In this document: one piece after another, positions 7,235 to 15,030 of the stretch
Numbering within the stretch: position 1 is the first letter of the stretch
Layout: each line of letters starts with the position of its first letter
From: JBGPJM01 sp041485385
Lineage (GTDB): Bacteria > Planctomycetota > Phycisphaerae > Phycisphaerales > UBA1924
NCBI GenBank assembly: GCA_041485385.1
Contig: JBGPJM010000102.1
Span: 1 to 16,063, forward strand
Direction: 5' to 3'
Length of the DNA stretch: 16,063 nucleotides
Translations under genes and position numbers: made by a program
Notes under the pieces: model-generated
What the model saw: the letters and a program-made list of their open reading frames with translations, nothing else
Database searches by the model: none
What the model was told of the DNA's origin: nothing

Positions 7235-8698
7235 TCAGCAGCCGGCCAGGTACGCGTCGATGAAGGCGAACAGGTCGCGCGCGTCGAGGTGCCCGTCGTG
7301 GTTGAAGTCAGCGGACTCGTCGCCATTCAGGAGCGCGTGGACGAAGTCGAAGAAGTCGTGCGAGTTCAGGTGCCCGTCGTGGTTGAAGTCGGCGGGGCAG
7401 ATCGGGCGAAGAAAGTTCTGGCCGATGTAGTGGCCGAGGGCGAAGCCGGCCGCGTTGCCGTCGGTGGCGTCGAAGCGCCAGTGCACGCCCAGGTAGATGC
7501 GACTGAAGGCGTTCTCCCTCGCCGCGTCGGAGAAGCGGTGGAACGTCCGAGGCCCGTGCAGCGGCAGGGCGTTGTAGAACGGGTCCTCCGAATCGATCGT
7601 GAACGTCGCGTGATCGGTGCCGAAGAACTCGGCCATCACGCCCGCGTGCGCGCCCGCGAACGTCGCGTGCCCCGAGATCCACGCCGGGAACGGCGGCGTG
7701 AAGGGGTTCAGCGGCTCCCAGTTCGGGTCGGCGGTCGTGCGGCTGTTGCCGTCGGTGCCGGCGAGACGGATGCCTGTGATTGGACGCCAGAAGTCGATGG
7801 CGGTGTCGTACTTGGCGTCCCAGGCAACGATCCCGGCGTCCCCCATCGCCAGCCCGACCAGCGCCATCAGCCGGGCGTTCTCCACCATGCTCAGGTGGTG
7901 GTCGTTGGAGATGATCTCCGTGATGTGGCACAGGTGTCCGGGCGGCTTGTACGTCCCGTTCACGTCGTTGGCCCAGAAGAACGCGATCCGCGTCCCTTCG
8001 TCGCCGCGCGCGGTGCTGTGCAGCGAGCCCAGCGACTTCGCCTCGTTGAAGATCTCCGCGTACTCGCGGCTGCGGAGCAGGGTGCGCATGTTCCGCAGGC
8101 CCAGCGGGCCGTTCCGCGGCCGGAACTGATCGCCGCGGGTCATGGCGAAGGGCGTCACGTGCCCCCAGCCGGGGCTGAACGGAGGCTGAGTGAAGTCGGG
8201 GAATGTCGGGACGTAGTCGCCCGGGTTCGTGCCGTAGGTATACGGCATCGGGTCGGCGCTGTGGTCATTGGCGCGGGCCGCCAGGATCGCGTCCGCCGCG
8301 GCATGCCCGACCGCGAGCCCGTCGGTCTTGGCCGGCCCGTCGGGGATCGCCGCCAGCGAAGCGGCCAGCTGCGCGTCCAAGACCGCCTGCTGCGAAGGAT
8401 AGAGGTTCGACATCACCCGGTGGGAGGCGCCGGCGACGGCGGCCTCCATCGACGCCCCCTCCGGCGCCGAGACGAAGCCCAGGTACGGCTCGTGCGTCCG
8501 GTCGATGGAGTTCACGGCGTCGTACACCGCAAGCTGGGTCATCGCCACCGCGCGCCCGATCGGACATGGGGGCCCGCCCGTCGCGCGGATCATGTCCTGG
8601 AGAACCTCGTTCCAATGGGTCACCACGTCGGCCGTCGCCGCGCCGGTGATCGCAGCGACGCTGCCGGCACAGATAAGCAGGCGCAAATGTCCAGTCAT
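7235..8698 (-). CDS. Exported vanadium-dependent haloperoxidase-like / PAP2 family protein with C-terminal dockerin-like tail
   Basis: The enzyme belongs to the vanadium haloperoxidase and PAP2 acid phosphatase superfamily, which uses a vanadate or phosphate pocket. The 487-residue product starts with a signal peptide (MTGHLRLLICAGSVAAITGA, then ATADV). Active-site elements are visible: K296 and R305 to R311 in AKYDTAIDFWRPITGIR, SGH at 342-344 in WISGHATFAGAH, and R400 with H406 in SRIYLGVHWRFD. Residues 434-487 form two EF-hand-like calcium loops (ADFNHDGHLNSHDFFDF and ADFNHDGHLDARDLFAF), flanked by C434 and a final C487. The ATG at 8698 has AAGGA eight bases upstream; a longer frame to 8935 has no protein-like content. 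Whether it halogenates or dephosphorylates cannot be told. Confidence 0.9.
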   Translation of the reverse strand: MTGHLRLLICAGSVAAITGAATADVVTHWNEVLQDMIRATGGPPCPIGRAVAMTQLAVYDAVNSIDRTHEPYLGFVSAPEGASMEAAVAGASHRVMSNLYPSQQAVLDAQLAASLAAIPDGPAKTDGLAVGHAAADAILAARANDHSADPMPYTYGTNPGDYVPTFPDFTQPPFSPGWGHVTPFAMTRGDQFRPRNGPLGLRNMRTLLRSREYAEIFNEAKSLGSLHSTARGDEGTRIAFFWANDVNGTYKPPGHLCHITEIISNDHHLSMVENARLMALVGLAMGDAGIVAWDAKYDTAIDFWRPITGIRLAGTDGNSRTTADPNWEPLNPFTPPFPAWISGHATFAGAHAGVMAEFFGTDHATFTIDSEDPFYNALPLHGPRTFHRFSDAARENAFSRIYLGVHWRFDATDGNAAGFALGHYIGQNFLRPICPADFNHDGHLNSHDFFDFVHALLNGDESADFNHDGHLDARDLFAFIDAYLAGC

Positions 8699-8893
8699 CT
8701 TCCAGTTCCTTTCTTGTGTGGGGCTCAGAACACGCGGCGTACGGCCGCCCGCGCACGAGATCGCACCCCGCGCGAGCGAGTCCAGCATCTTGTCCGTCCG
8801 GCTACCTTCCGCGGCCGACAGCCCCCACACGTTCCCCCGGCGTCCCGCCGCGAGTTTCAGCCCTCCGCGGACTTTCTTCCGGAGTCGCCCACT

Positions 8894-8922
8894 AATCTGC
8901 ATCGGATGAGCAAAATTGTCAA
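8894..8922 (-). promoter_or_regulatory. Putative sigma-70-like promoter of the haloperoxidase gene
   Basis: On the minus strand TTGACA (8922-8917) is followed after 17 bases by CAGATT (8899-8894). The -35 hexamer is a perfect match and the -10 is partial (three of six). This would give a leader of roughly 190 bases before the ATG at 8698. The bases 8699-8893 show no gene. Confidence 0.5.
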
Positions 8923-8924
8923 GC

Positions 8925-8940
8925 GAATCGGGCACGATTC
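8925..8940. promoter_or_regulatory. Operator-like inverted repeat adjacent to the -35 hexamer
   Basis: GAATCG, GGCA, CGATTC is a perfect 6-bp inverted repeat with a 4-base centre, ending three bases from the TTGACA hexamer. It overlaps a second small palindrome, ATTCCGGGAAT. It could be a regulator site for the haloperoxidase promoter or a weak transcription end signal for the DUF885 gene upstream. Confidence 0.35.
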
Positions 8941-9009
8941 CGGGAATAGATTATGGACACCCGGACACATGACGAACAGACACGTTCTCCGAGCCTCTTC
9001 GTCCTCCGC

Positions 9010-11013
9010 CTATTTCCGAGAGGTCTCGATCCACCGATCCACCCTCGCCTCCAGCACGGGGAGCGGCACGTTCCCGGTGCCCAGGATGCAGTCGTGGAAC
9101 TCCCGAAGGTCGAATCGCCCGCCAAGGGCCTTCTCCGCCCGTGCCCGCAGCTCCCGGATCTTGAACTCCCCGATCTTGTACGCGCACGCCTGTCCGGGCC
9201 AGCCGATGTACCGGTCCACCTCTCGCTCGATGTTCAGCGGGCTCAGCGCCGTGTTCGAGAGCATGTAGTCGATCGCCCGCTCGCGCGACCAGCCCTGGGC
9301 GTGGATTCCCGTGTCGACAACCAGGCGGCAGGCTCGCCACATCTCGTAGCTCAGGCGGCCGAAGTCGTCGTAGGGGTCCGCGAAGAGACCTCGCCCGAGC
9401 TCCTCGGCCGGCCCTGCCGCGCCGTTTCCCCCGGCATCGAATGCGCCCTGGTCATCGGGGGGCTGGCCCGTCGAGCCCGCCATCTCCATCCCAAGCCGTT
9501 CCGCGTAGAGCGCCCACCCTTCGGTGTAGGCCGTGAACGACGTCCACGTCCGGAACTCGTGCACCCCCGCCTGCCCCTCACGAATCCCGCCGTCCCGGCC
9601 CTCCCCCGCCAACTCCTGCGATCTGGCGATCTGAAGGTGGTGGCCCGGCACCGACTCGTGCAGCGTCAGCGCGATCATCTCGTACTTCGGACGCTGGTCC
9701 AGCCGGTACGTGTTCACCACGAAATACCCCGGCACGCCCCCCTTCAGCGACCCCGGGTAGTAGTACCCCATGGGCGACACCGGGGCGCTCAGCGATGGGA
9801 TCTCGCGCACGCCGTACGTGTTCCGCGGCAGCACGCCGAACAACCTCGGCAGCTCCGCGTCGATCCGCTTGCAGATGTCGCGGTACCCCGTCAGGAGCGC
9901 CTCGGAGTCCGTGTAGTAGAACCGCGGCTCCGTCCGCAGATACTGCACGAACGCCTTGAACTGCTCGTCGCTCCCGGCCGGGTACGAGCCCTTGCCGGCC
10001 CAGTCGGTCCGCGCGATCACGCGGAACATCTGCTCGCGGATCCGCGCGACCTCCTTCAGTCCGATCGTGTGGATCTCTTCGGCGGTCAGGTTCGTCGTCG
10101 TGTGCGTCCGCAACAGGAAGTCGTACAGCGCCGGACCGTCGACACCCTCGGAGATCCCCACCGTCTCGCGGCACTTGGGCAGGTACTCGTCCCGCAGGAA
10201 CTCCCCGAGCCGCCGGTACGCCCCGACGATGCCAGCCGGCTCCGTCTCACGGACGCCCAGCGCCCCGGCGATCGCCGCCTTCGCCCGCTCCACGAGCGGG
10301 TCCTCCGCCGGCAGGGCCGCCAGCGGCCGGAAGAACGGGCTCGAGGCGGGGTACTTCGCCACGTCGGCCGACCCCAGCGCCAGGCACAGCGCCTCGGCGC
10401 CGGCGACGGCTACCCGCGGCGGGACTCGTTCGGCCGCCAGCCCCGCGCGCATCTGCTCGATCGTCTGGTCGATCAGCACCGGCAGCGCCTCCAGGCGCGA
10501 GACGTAGTCGGCCCGGTGCTTGTCGGTGCGCATCGGGATGGTGTCGGCCATCTGCGGCAGCCAGACCTGCGGCCCGCTCCGGGCGTCCAGCGGCATCTGC
10601 TCGCCGTGGAACTTGTCTCCCTCGACGTAGGTCTCCAGCGTATAGCGGAGGAGGTCGGCACTCACGCGGTCCGCCTCGCCCAGGCCGGTCACGTCGATCA
10701 TCCGCAGACGGGCCAGGCGATCGACCACCTCGCCCAGCCGCCGGGTGTTCGCCGCGGCACTCTCGTCGCGCAGGAGATGATTGAAGCGCAGGTCGCCGCG
10801 CGTGCTCGCCTCGATGGGGCTCTCGCGCTTGATCCACTCCACGTGCTCGTCGAGGATCGCCTTGAGCTGGGCGCCCGGGTCGGGCCGGACCGGTGCGACA
10901 AGCGCCGGCGGGCCGTTCGCGCCGGAACTCTCCAACCCCGATGCACACGCCGGCCGCGCGACCGCCGTCACGATCCCCAGCCCGATCGCCCCTGGCAACA
11001 CGAATCTGTTCAT
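9010..11013 (-). CDS. Exported DUF885 family protein (putative metallopeptidase-like)
   Basis: The 667-residue product matches the DUF885 family: HESVPGHHLQIARSQEL contains the HExxPGHH signature (H452, E453, H458, H459), a likely zinc-binding site. The family length of about 600 residues fits. Other typical parts are ESPIEASTRGD near the N-terminus, FLRDEYLPKCRETVG, the segment NTYRLDQRPKYEM before the motif, FTAYTEGWALYAERLG after it, and WPGQACAYKIGEFKIREL near the end. The first 25 residues (MNRFVLPGAIGLGIVTAVAR, then PACAS) look like a signal peptide, so it should act outside the cytoplasmic membrane. The ATG at 11013 has GGAGG directly upstream. Peptidase activity is suspected for this family but not shown by sequence alone. 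It is divergent from the next gene by only 45 bases. Confidence 0.9.
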   Translation of the reverse strand: MNRFVLPGAIGLGIVTAVARPACASGLESSGANGPPALVAPVRPDPGAQLKAILDEHVEWIKRESPIEASTRGDLRFNHLLRDESAAANTRRLGEVVDRLARLRMIDVTGLGEADRVSADLLRYTLETYVEGDKFHGEQMPLDARSGPQVWLPQMADTIPMRTDKHRADYVSRLEALPVLIDQTIEQMRAGLAAERVPPRVAVAGAEALCLALGSADVAKYPASSPFFRPLAALPAEDPLVERAKAAIAGALGVRETEPAGIVGAYRRLGEFLRDEYLPKCRETVGISEGVDGPALYDFLLRTHTTTNLTAEEIHTIGLKEVARIREQMFRVIARTDWAGKGSYPAGSDEQFKAFVQYLRTEPRFYYTDSEALLTGYRDICKRIDAELPRLFGVLPRNTYGVREIPSLSAPVSPMGYYYPGSLKGGVPGYFVVNTYRLDQRPKYEMIALTLHESVPGHHLQIARSQELAGEGRDGGIREGQAGVHEFRTWTSFTAYTEGWALYAERLGMEMAGSTGQPPDDQGAFDAGGNGAAGPAEELGRGLFADPYDDFGRLSYEMWRACRLVVDTGIHAQGWSRERAIDYMLSNTALSPLNIEREVDRYIGWPGQACAYKIGEFKIRELRARAEKALGGRFDLREFHDCILGTGNVPLPVLEARVDRWIETSRK

Positions 11014-11058
11014 GCCTCCAGACTACCCTCGGGCCCGCGCGGGCGTATATCCTCGGGC

Positions 11059-11382
11059 ATGTCCCGCCCGTGCCAGCCCCTCTGCGGTTGCACCACCCGC
11101 ATCGCCACCGTGCTCCTCCTCGCGGCCCTGGCCCTGCCCTGGGCCTGCCACGAGAAAAAACGCAACGCCAACGACGACCTGCGCAAGCACAAAGACAGCG
11201 TGATGGACCAGATGGACAAGCTCGCGGCGGAGGAGGACTCCAAGCCCAAGCCCGCCGCGCCGTCGCCGCCGGCGCCCGGCACCCCGCCAGCCCCAGGGGC
11301 GGAAAGACCCTCCAGCCCGGATCCTGCGTCCCCGCCCCCTCCTCCCCCTCCTGCGCCCCCCGCCGCGCCTCCTCCCGGATAA
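11059..11382 (+). CDS. Small exported protein with Pro-rich C-terminus (possible lipoprotein)
   Basis: The 107-residue product has a positively charged start (MSRPCQPLCGCTTR), a hydrophobic core (IATVLLLAALALPWAC), then a charged helix-like part (HEKKRNANDDLRKHKDSVMD). Its final 45 residues are mostly Pro and Ala. The Cys after ALPWA could be a lipidation site, but Pro and Trp before it are poor lipobox residues; cleavage by ordinary signal peptidase is equally possible. The Pro-rich tail suggests an extended, wall- or periplasm-spanning segment. No known domain is recognised. It starts 45 bases from the divergent DUF885 gene, so their promoters must overlap. No clear ribosome binding site is visible. 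Confidence 0.6.
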   Translation: MSRPCQPLCGCTTRIATVLLLAALALPWACHEKKRNANDDLRKHKDSVMDQMDKLAAEEDSKPKPAAPSPPAPGTPPAPGAERPSSPDPASPPPPPPPAPPAAPPPG

Positions 11383-11413
11383 CTCGGTCAGCGCAGGCTC
11401 CTTAACCCCCCGC

Positions 11414-11441
11414 TTGCCTCCGCCCGATACCCCGTTAGCAT
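11414..11441 (+). promoter_or_regulatory. Candidate promoter of the tRNA-Gln gene
   Basis: TTGCCT (11414-11419) and TAGCAT (11436-11441) match four of six consensus positions each, with a 16-base spacer. The tRNA begins 30 bases after the -10 element, a normal distance for a tRNA precursor leader. Confidence 0.4.
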
Positions 11442-11471
11442 TTCCCCGACCAGCCACGACCAACCGATCAC

Positions 11472-11542
11472 TGGGGATTGGTGTAACGGTAGCACGACTG
11501 ACTCTGGATCAGTTAGTCTAGGTTCAAATCCTAGATCCCCAG
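11472..11542 (+). tRNA. tRNA-Gln (anticodon CTG)
   Basis: A full cloverleaf can be drawn. The acceptor stem is TGGGGAT with ATCCCCA and a G discriminator base, as usual for glutamine tRNA. The D arm lies in GTGTAACGGTAGCAC. The anticodon stem ACTGA/TCAGT closes the loop CTCTGGA, with CTG as anticodon. The T arm is CTAGG, TTCAAAT, CCTAG. The 3' CCA is not encoded. Length is 71 bases. Confidence 0.95.
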
Positions 11543-11849
11543 CTTTCTGTCTCTTCGCCCCGCTCGCCCCGCTCGCCCCACTGTGCCCCGCGTTGCCAAC
11601 CCGCGTCTTTTCAATCGACAGGGCACAAACGGTCATTCCGGGGCATCGGGTCGGATTGTCGAGGAGTCCGTCGAATCGCCGCAAGTGCGGTACGAAACTG
11701 GCACAATCGGTGCCCGATCGGCTCGCCTCCACCGATCCACGCCGGCAATGCCCGCATGGCATCGGCCAGCGGGAGCCGAAGCGCCGGTGGTTGTGGGGAT
11801 GCATGCGGAGAACGCCTTGTGGACCAGGCCCTGCGGTGGCCGCGGGCGG
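11543..11849. other. Non-coding stretch after tRNA-Gln
   Basis: These 307 bases contain no convincing gene. A 9-base unit (CGCCCCGCT) repeats two to three times at about 11556-11580 just after the tRNA. A hairpin sits at 11828-11847 next to the beta-helix stop codon. The apparent proteins in several frames here are low-complexity and overlap the tRNA or the beta-helix gene in antisense. Confidence 0.6.
11828..11847 (-). terminator. Hairpin directly after the beta-helix gene
   Basis: GCCC(T)GCGG and CCGCGGGC pair over eight base pairs with one bulged T and a 3-base loop, starting two bases after the stop codon. No T-tract follows on the minus strand, so it resembles a terminator only by position and stability. 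Confidence 0.4.
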
Positions 11850-13487
11850 TCAGAACTCGAAGTTCGAGTTGGGGTTGGTGGCCGTGTCGACGGTGGCGGA
11901 GGTGACGATCGGGCCGAAGATGTTGCCGCCGGCGATGCTGTAGTTGGCGGCACTGTTGCCGCCGGCGTTATTGCCGATGATGAGGTTGCCCGTGCCCACG
12001 ACGATCAGCCCACCGCTGGCGTTGGCGAGCACGTGGTTGCCCTCGATGCGGTTGCTCGCGCCGATGACGCGGATGCCGGCCCCCACGGCGCCGGCCGCGC
12101 CGCCGCGAGCGGTGCAGCCGGAGACCATCCACCCGCTGCCCACGCGGAACCCGTCGCCCTGGTTGCCCTCGGCGACGCACCCCGCGGTCTTGGCCGGCGC
12201 GTTGTCGTCGGTCGCCTTGAAGCCGACGCCGCCGTTGTTGCGCGATGTGCACCCGGTGAGTTCGGAGTCGCCGCCGACGATAAAGCCATCCCCCGTGTTC
12301 CCCTCCGAGAGGGTCATATAGCATGCATCCTTGCTGGCGGCGTTGACGCCCACCCCGCCGTTGCTCCTGGAAACACAGCGGTCGAGCGTCGCCTCGCAGG
12401 CCAGAGAGAACCCGTGGCTGATGTTCAGCTCGGCGATGCAGGACACCATCGTCATCCCGCGCCCGACGCCCCACTGGAAGCTGCAGATCCCGACGCCCCC
12501 ATTGCCGCGGGCGACGCAAGCAGTAAGCAGCGCGGTCGCGGATCGTGGCGGGATGTTGTTGTCGGTGATGAGGATCCCGTTGGCCCCGTTGCCCGAGGCG
12601 GTGCAGTTGTTCAGCGTGCTGCCCGGCCCGGCGACCAGGCCGTTGCCCGTGTTGTTGAAGCAGGTGCACTCGACGGGCGTGGTGTCGATCCCCAGCGCGA
12701 TGCCATCTCCGCCGTTGGCAGAGGCCTTCACGAGCTGCGGGGAAGACTTGTCGAGCAGGCGGATGCCGCCGCCGCCGTTACCGGTGGCGGTGACGTTCAC
12801 GATGGTCACGCCGGCGCCGCCGGACAGGCCCAATCCGGCGCTGCCGATGCCGTTGCCCTCGACGATGATCCACCCGCTGTGTCCGCCATCGCCGAGGATG
12901 ATGCCGGCGCCGCCGTTGGCGGTGGCCTCGATACCCCACGAGTATGAGTCCACACCCAGGATGATGCCGTCGCCGCCGTTGCCGATCGCGTTGCTCTTCT
13001 CCAGCTTGGGGCTGGCCCTGTCCAGGACGATCCCACGCCCGGCGTTCCCCCGCGCCTCGACACGCGCGACCGTGGTCCCATCGACGCCGACCAGCCCATC
13101 GCCACCCCAGCTGCGGATGGTCCCGCCGCTCACCGTCAGGTTCGTCAGGCCCGGCGCCAGACCGGGCGTGATGCCATTCAGCGACCCGGGCACGCCCTGG
13201 AGCGTGAAGCCCTTGAGGTCGATGCTGACATCGCTGGCGTTGACCGTGATGCCGCTCTGGCCGGGGACGCCCGTGAGGCTGCCCGTCAGGTAGTACGAGC
13301 CCGGCTGGGTGATCGTGACAGGGAGCGCAGAGATCGGCGTGCGGGGTTCGATCTCGTTGAGCGTCTTGTACGTGGAACTCACCGGACCCGCGGGCGGGTC
13401 AAGCGGGCCGCCGTAAAGCAAGACTCCCGCCACGCCGATGCAAGCCAAGCCGACGACGGCGCCGGTACGGTACGGGGACCGCTTCAT
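11850..13487 (-). CDS. Exported right-handed parallel beta-helix repeat protein
   Basis: The 545-residue product starts with an N-terminal signal or anchor (KRSPYRTGAVVGLACIGVAG, then VLLYGG). Next is a conserved-looking entry region with STYKTLNEIEPRTPI and ITQPGSYYLTGSLTGV. From about residue 85 to 500 it is built of Gly/Asn-rich coils such as GNGGDGIILGVDS, NGGAGIILGDGG and GNGANGILITDN, about 20-24 residues each. This is the pattern of right-handed beta-helix proteins (NosD and pectate-lyase-like folds). It ends in NYSIAGGNIFGPIV and ATNPNSNFEF. GAGGAGG lies six bases before the ATG, the strongest ribosome binding site in the window. No catalytic residues could be assigned; carbohydrate binding or cleavage is possible but unproven. 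Confidence 0.88.
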   Translation of the reverse strand: MKRSPYRTGAVVGLACIGVAGVLLYGGPLDPPAGPVSSTYKTLNEIEPRTPISALPVTITQPGSYYLTGSLTGVPGQSGITVNASDVSIDLKGFTLQGVPGSLNGITPGLAPGLTNLTVSGGTIRSWGGDGLVGVDGTTVARVEARGNAGRGIVLDRASPKLEKSNAIGNGGDGIILGVDSYSWGIEATANGGAGIILGDGGHSGWIIVEGNGIGSAGLGLSGGAGVTIVNVTATGNGGGGIRLLDKSSPQLVKASANGGDGIALGIDTTPVECTCFNNTGNGLVAGPGSTLNNCTASGNGANGILITDNNIPPRSATALLTACVARGNGGVGICSFQWGVGRGMTMVSCIAELNISHGFSLACEATLDRCVSRSNGGVGVNAASKDACYMTLSEGNTGDGFIVGGDSELTGCTSRNNGGVGFKATDDNAPAKTAGCVAEGNQGDGFRVGSGWMVSGCTARGGAAGAVGAGIRVIGASNRIEGNHVLANASGGLIVVGTGNLIIGNNAGGNSAANYSIAGGNIFGPIVTSATVDTATNPNSNFEF

Positions 13488-13562
13488 TGTGGACCTCCTC
13501 TTCGAATCGCCCCGGGGGCGGCGTCGCGCGACGGGCGGGCGTCGCGGCCTGGGTCCGTGAGC

Positions 13563-13591
13563 AGCCTAGAGTCGCGGCGGTCAACGGTCAA
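13563..13591 (-). promoter_or_regulatory. Candidate promoter for the beta-helix gene
   Basis: On the minus strand TTGACC (13591-13586) is followed after 17 bases by TAGGCT (13568-13563). An AT-rich block (13591-13607) directly upstream could act as an UP element. The TTGACC hexamer is repeated seven bases downstream (13584-13579). The predicted leader is about 70 bases. Confidence 0.45.
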
Positions 13592-13601
13592 TGAATTAAT
13601 A

Positions 13602-13895
13602 TTATTCCTGCCCCCTGATCTTCGGCGGCTGGATGTTGAACACGGTGCGGGACTCGCCGGGCGGTAACGCCGCGATGTTGAACACAATCCCGGATTCACC
13701 GGGCGAGTCCATTGCCTCTGTTGGCACAGTCACCTTTCCAACCGCGTCCGGTCCAACAGTTCTATCATCGCCCACGGCTCCCCGGCCTTTGCCCGTGCCA
13801 CCAGCACGGCCACCACTTCGATCAGGTCCGCTGGCGGAAGAGCCCTTGCACGACGTGGCCCTCAACGTCCCGCGCGACCCGCACCGCCCCAGAGC
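13602..13895 (-). pseudogene. Frame-broken remnant of a small gene, possibly phage-associated
   Basis: No single frame gives a sensible protein here, but three frames read in succession do. The first is VRVARDVEGHVVQGLFRQR (stop at 13822-13824). The second, open from 13861 to a stop at 13730-13732, contains ARAKAGEPWAMIELLDRT. The third starts near 13745 with VGKVTVPTE and runs to the stop at 13602. The string A-K-A-G-x-P-W-A-x-x-E-L-L-D-R-T followed by V-G-K resembles the conserved end of small proteins often seen near prophage genes (DUF5681-like); this is from memory. The third frame also holds a 14-residue tandem repeat (SPGESGIVFNI, then PPGESRTVFNI). It lies just after the helical-repeat gene. 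Sequencing errors could give the same picture. Confidence 0.45.
13633..13716. repeat. Two tandem 42-base units inside the remnant gene
   Basis: ATGTTGAACAC starts a unit at 13633 and again at 13675, exactly 42 bases apart. The units remain similar through CGGGACTCGCCGGGCG versus CCGGATTCACCGGGCG. The spacing is 14 codons, so the repeat reads as a repeated peptide in either orientation. On the minus strand it encodes the repeated PGES...VFNI. Confidence 0.65.
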
Positions 13896-14525
13896 TCAGC
13901 GGCCGCGCCGTACCCCATGCCGGGCAAGGATCGCCCCCGCTCGTTCGGCTCCAAATCGAGCCGCGAGCAAGTCCTCGGCGACGAGCGAGTGATCCTCGCT
14001 GAGAATCCCCGCGGTCCGATTCACGTACGATACGCCCCACTTGCGCCACTTCTTGATGGGGTCAGCCGACAGTGCCGCGGCAACGTCCAGAAGAACCGCC
14101 GCAATCTGCCGGGTCTCCCGCTCTCCGATCCTTGCCGCCTCCGCAAGCAGCAGCTCGAGCGCAGCAGCCCTCGATTTCATCGGAGTGATCGCCGCGCTCT
14201 GCACCATCGCGCCCCGGAGCACCCGCTCCGCGAATGCCGTGCGATCCCGCGACATCGCCGCACCGATGACCCACGCGAGCACCGCCACGCGCCGGTACGC
14301 ATCCGTGTCCCGCGCGGCCTCGCCGCACGCCTTCTCCAGAACGGCCTCAACACGTTCGTCGGCAGCCGCCGAAGCAACCGCGGCAAGCGCCTGCACGCGA
14401 TACCACGGACGCGAAATCTCCGTCGCCACTTTCAGCGCTTCTGCCCAATGCGACGCGACGAGCTGCTGAACCCGTGTACGCATCCGAGCGCATTGATCCG
14501 CATTGTCCCATCCCGCTCGCGACAT
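13896..14525 (-). CDS. Alpha-helical repeat protein (HEAT/TPR-like), hypothetical
   Basis: From the ATG at 14525 the product is 209 residues, preceded by GAGGAG about ten bases upstream; a longer frame to 14645 adds a poor N-terminus. It consists of Ala/Leu/Arg/Glu-rich amphipathic helices, with recurring units such as EISRPWYRVQALAAVASAAA, AYRRVAVLAWVIGAA and KSRAAALELLLAEAARIG. This resembles HEAT- or TPR-like solenoids, which usually mediate protein contacts. No catalytic motif, signal peptide or membrane segment is seen. It lies 103 bases after the PIN toxin gene on the same strand and may be cotranscribed with the toxin-antitoxin pair. Function is unknown. A second possible start is the ATG at 14483, without a ribosome binding site. 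Confidence 0.65.
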   Translation of the reverse strand: MSRAGWDNADQCARMRTRVQQLVASHWAEALKVATEISRPWYRVQALAAVASAAADERVEAVLEKACGEAARDTDAYRRVAVLAWVIGAAMSRDRTAFAERVLRGAMVQSAAITPMKSRAAALELLLAEAARIGERETRQIAAVLLDVAAALSADPIKKWRKWGVSYVNRTAGILSEDHSLVAEDLLAARFGAERAGAILARHGVRRGR

Positions 14526-14628
14526 CGCCCGGCACGCTCCTCGTAGAGAAGACCAACTGTACGGAACGTGCCAAGCGCCGCACAGATCGAACCAGCCGCC
14601 TCGACCCCGCGTGCCGCCGCCCCGCTGC

Positions 14629-15030
14629 TCAGAATAGAACCTCAAACCCCGCCCGCCGGAAGTGTTGATCGTTCGTGAACGCGCGGGTGATGCCCAGGCG
14701 GCTCATCACGATGAACGAGATCTGGTCGACGATCCCGGGACCTCCCGGTGGCTGGGTCCCGTAGCGTTCCCAGCCCAGCCGCAGATCCTCGTCGGTCGGA
14801 ACGATCAACTTGCCGCTCCCCTGCATCTGCGCGTACAGCTTCGCCACCGATGATCGGTACGGGCGCCTCGCCGCGGCGTTGCCGCACTCAAGGAGAACAA
14901 GGGCAGAGGTTACCGTCGGCACGCCCTCCTCGGCGCAGCGCGCCAGCGCCCTGGCGGCGGGGACGTGCCATTGATCGCTGGCATCCCACGCGGCGACGAG
15001 CCCCACCGTATCCAGGAATACCGGCGTCAA
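14629..15030 (-). CDS. PIN-domain toxin, VapC type
   Basis: VapC-like PIN proteins are Mg-dependent ribonucleases that cut tRNA, rRNA or mRNA when free of their antitoxin. The 133-residue product has the acidic quartet of the PIN active site: D7 in VFLDTVGLVAAWD, E48 in ALVLLECGNAAARR, D102 in GIVDQISFIVMSRLGI and D121 in AFTNDQHFRRAGFE. Length and fold order are normal for the family. The start codon is TTG at 15030, which overlaps the antitoxin stop as TTGA, so translation is coupled and probably keeps toxin output low. All four catalytic acids are present, so the toxin appears intact. Target RNA cannot be deduced. Confidence 0.88.
   Translation of the reverse strand: MTPVFLDTVGLVAAWDASDQWHVPAARALARCAEEGVPTVTSALVLLECGNAAARRPYRSSVAKLYAQMQGSGKLIVPTDEDLRLGWERYGTQPPGGPGIVDQISFIVMSRLGITRAFTNDQHFRRAGFEVLF

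Noticed and set aside
7289..9268. 659-codon plus-strand frame opposite the haloperoxidase
   Set aside because: Arg/Val-rich antisense shadow; the minus-strand gene has a signal peptide, active-site motifs and calcium loops.
8953..11058. Very long plus-strand open frame across the DUF885 gene
   Set aside because: Arg/Pro/His-rich antisense translation of a clear DUF885 gene. Only the final part from 11059, which has a signal peptide, is kept as a gene.
11388..11804. Minus-strand frame containing GFEPRLTDPESVVLPLHQSP
   Set aside because: This peptide is the antisense translation of the tRNA-Gln gene, a well-known source of false protein annotations.
11583..12947. 454-codon plus-strand frame opposite the beta-helix gene
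   Set aside because: Ala/Gly/Asp-rich mirror of the Gly/Asn repeats on the other strand, with no independent start signal.
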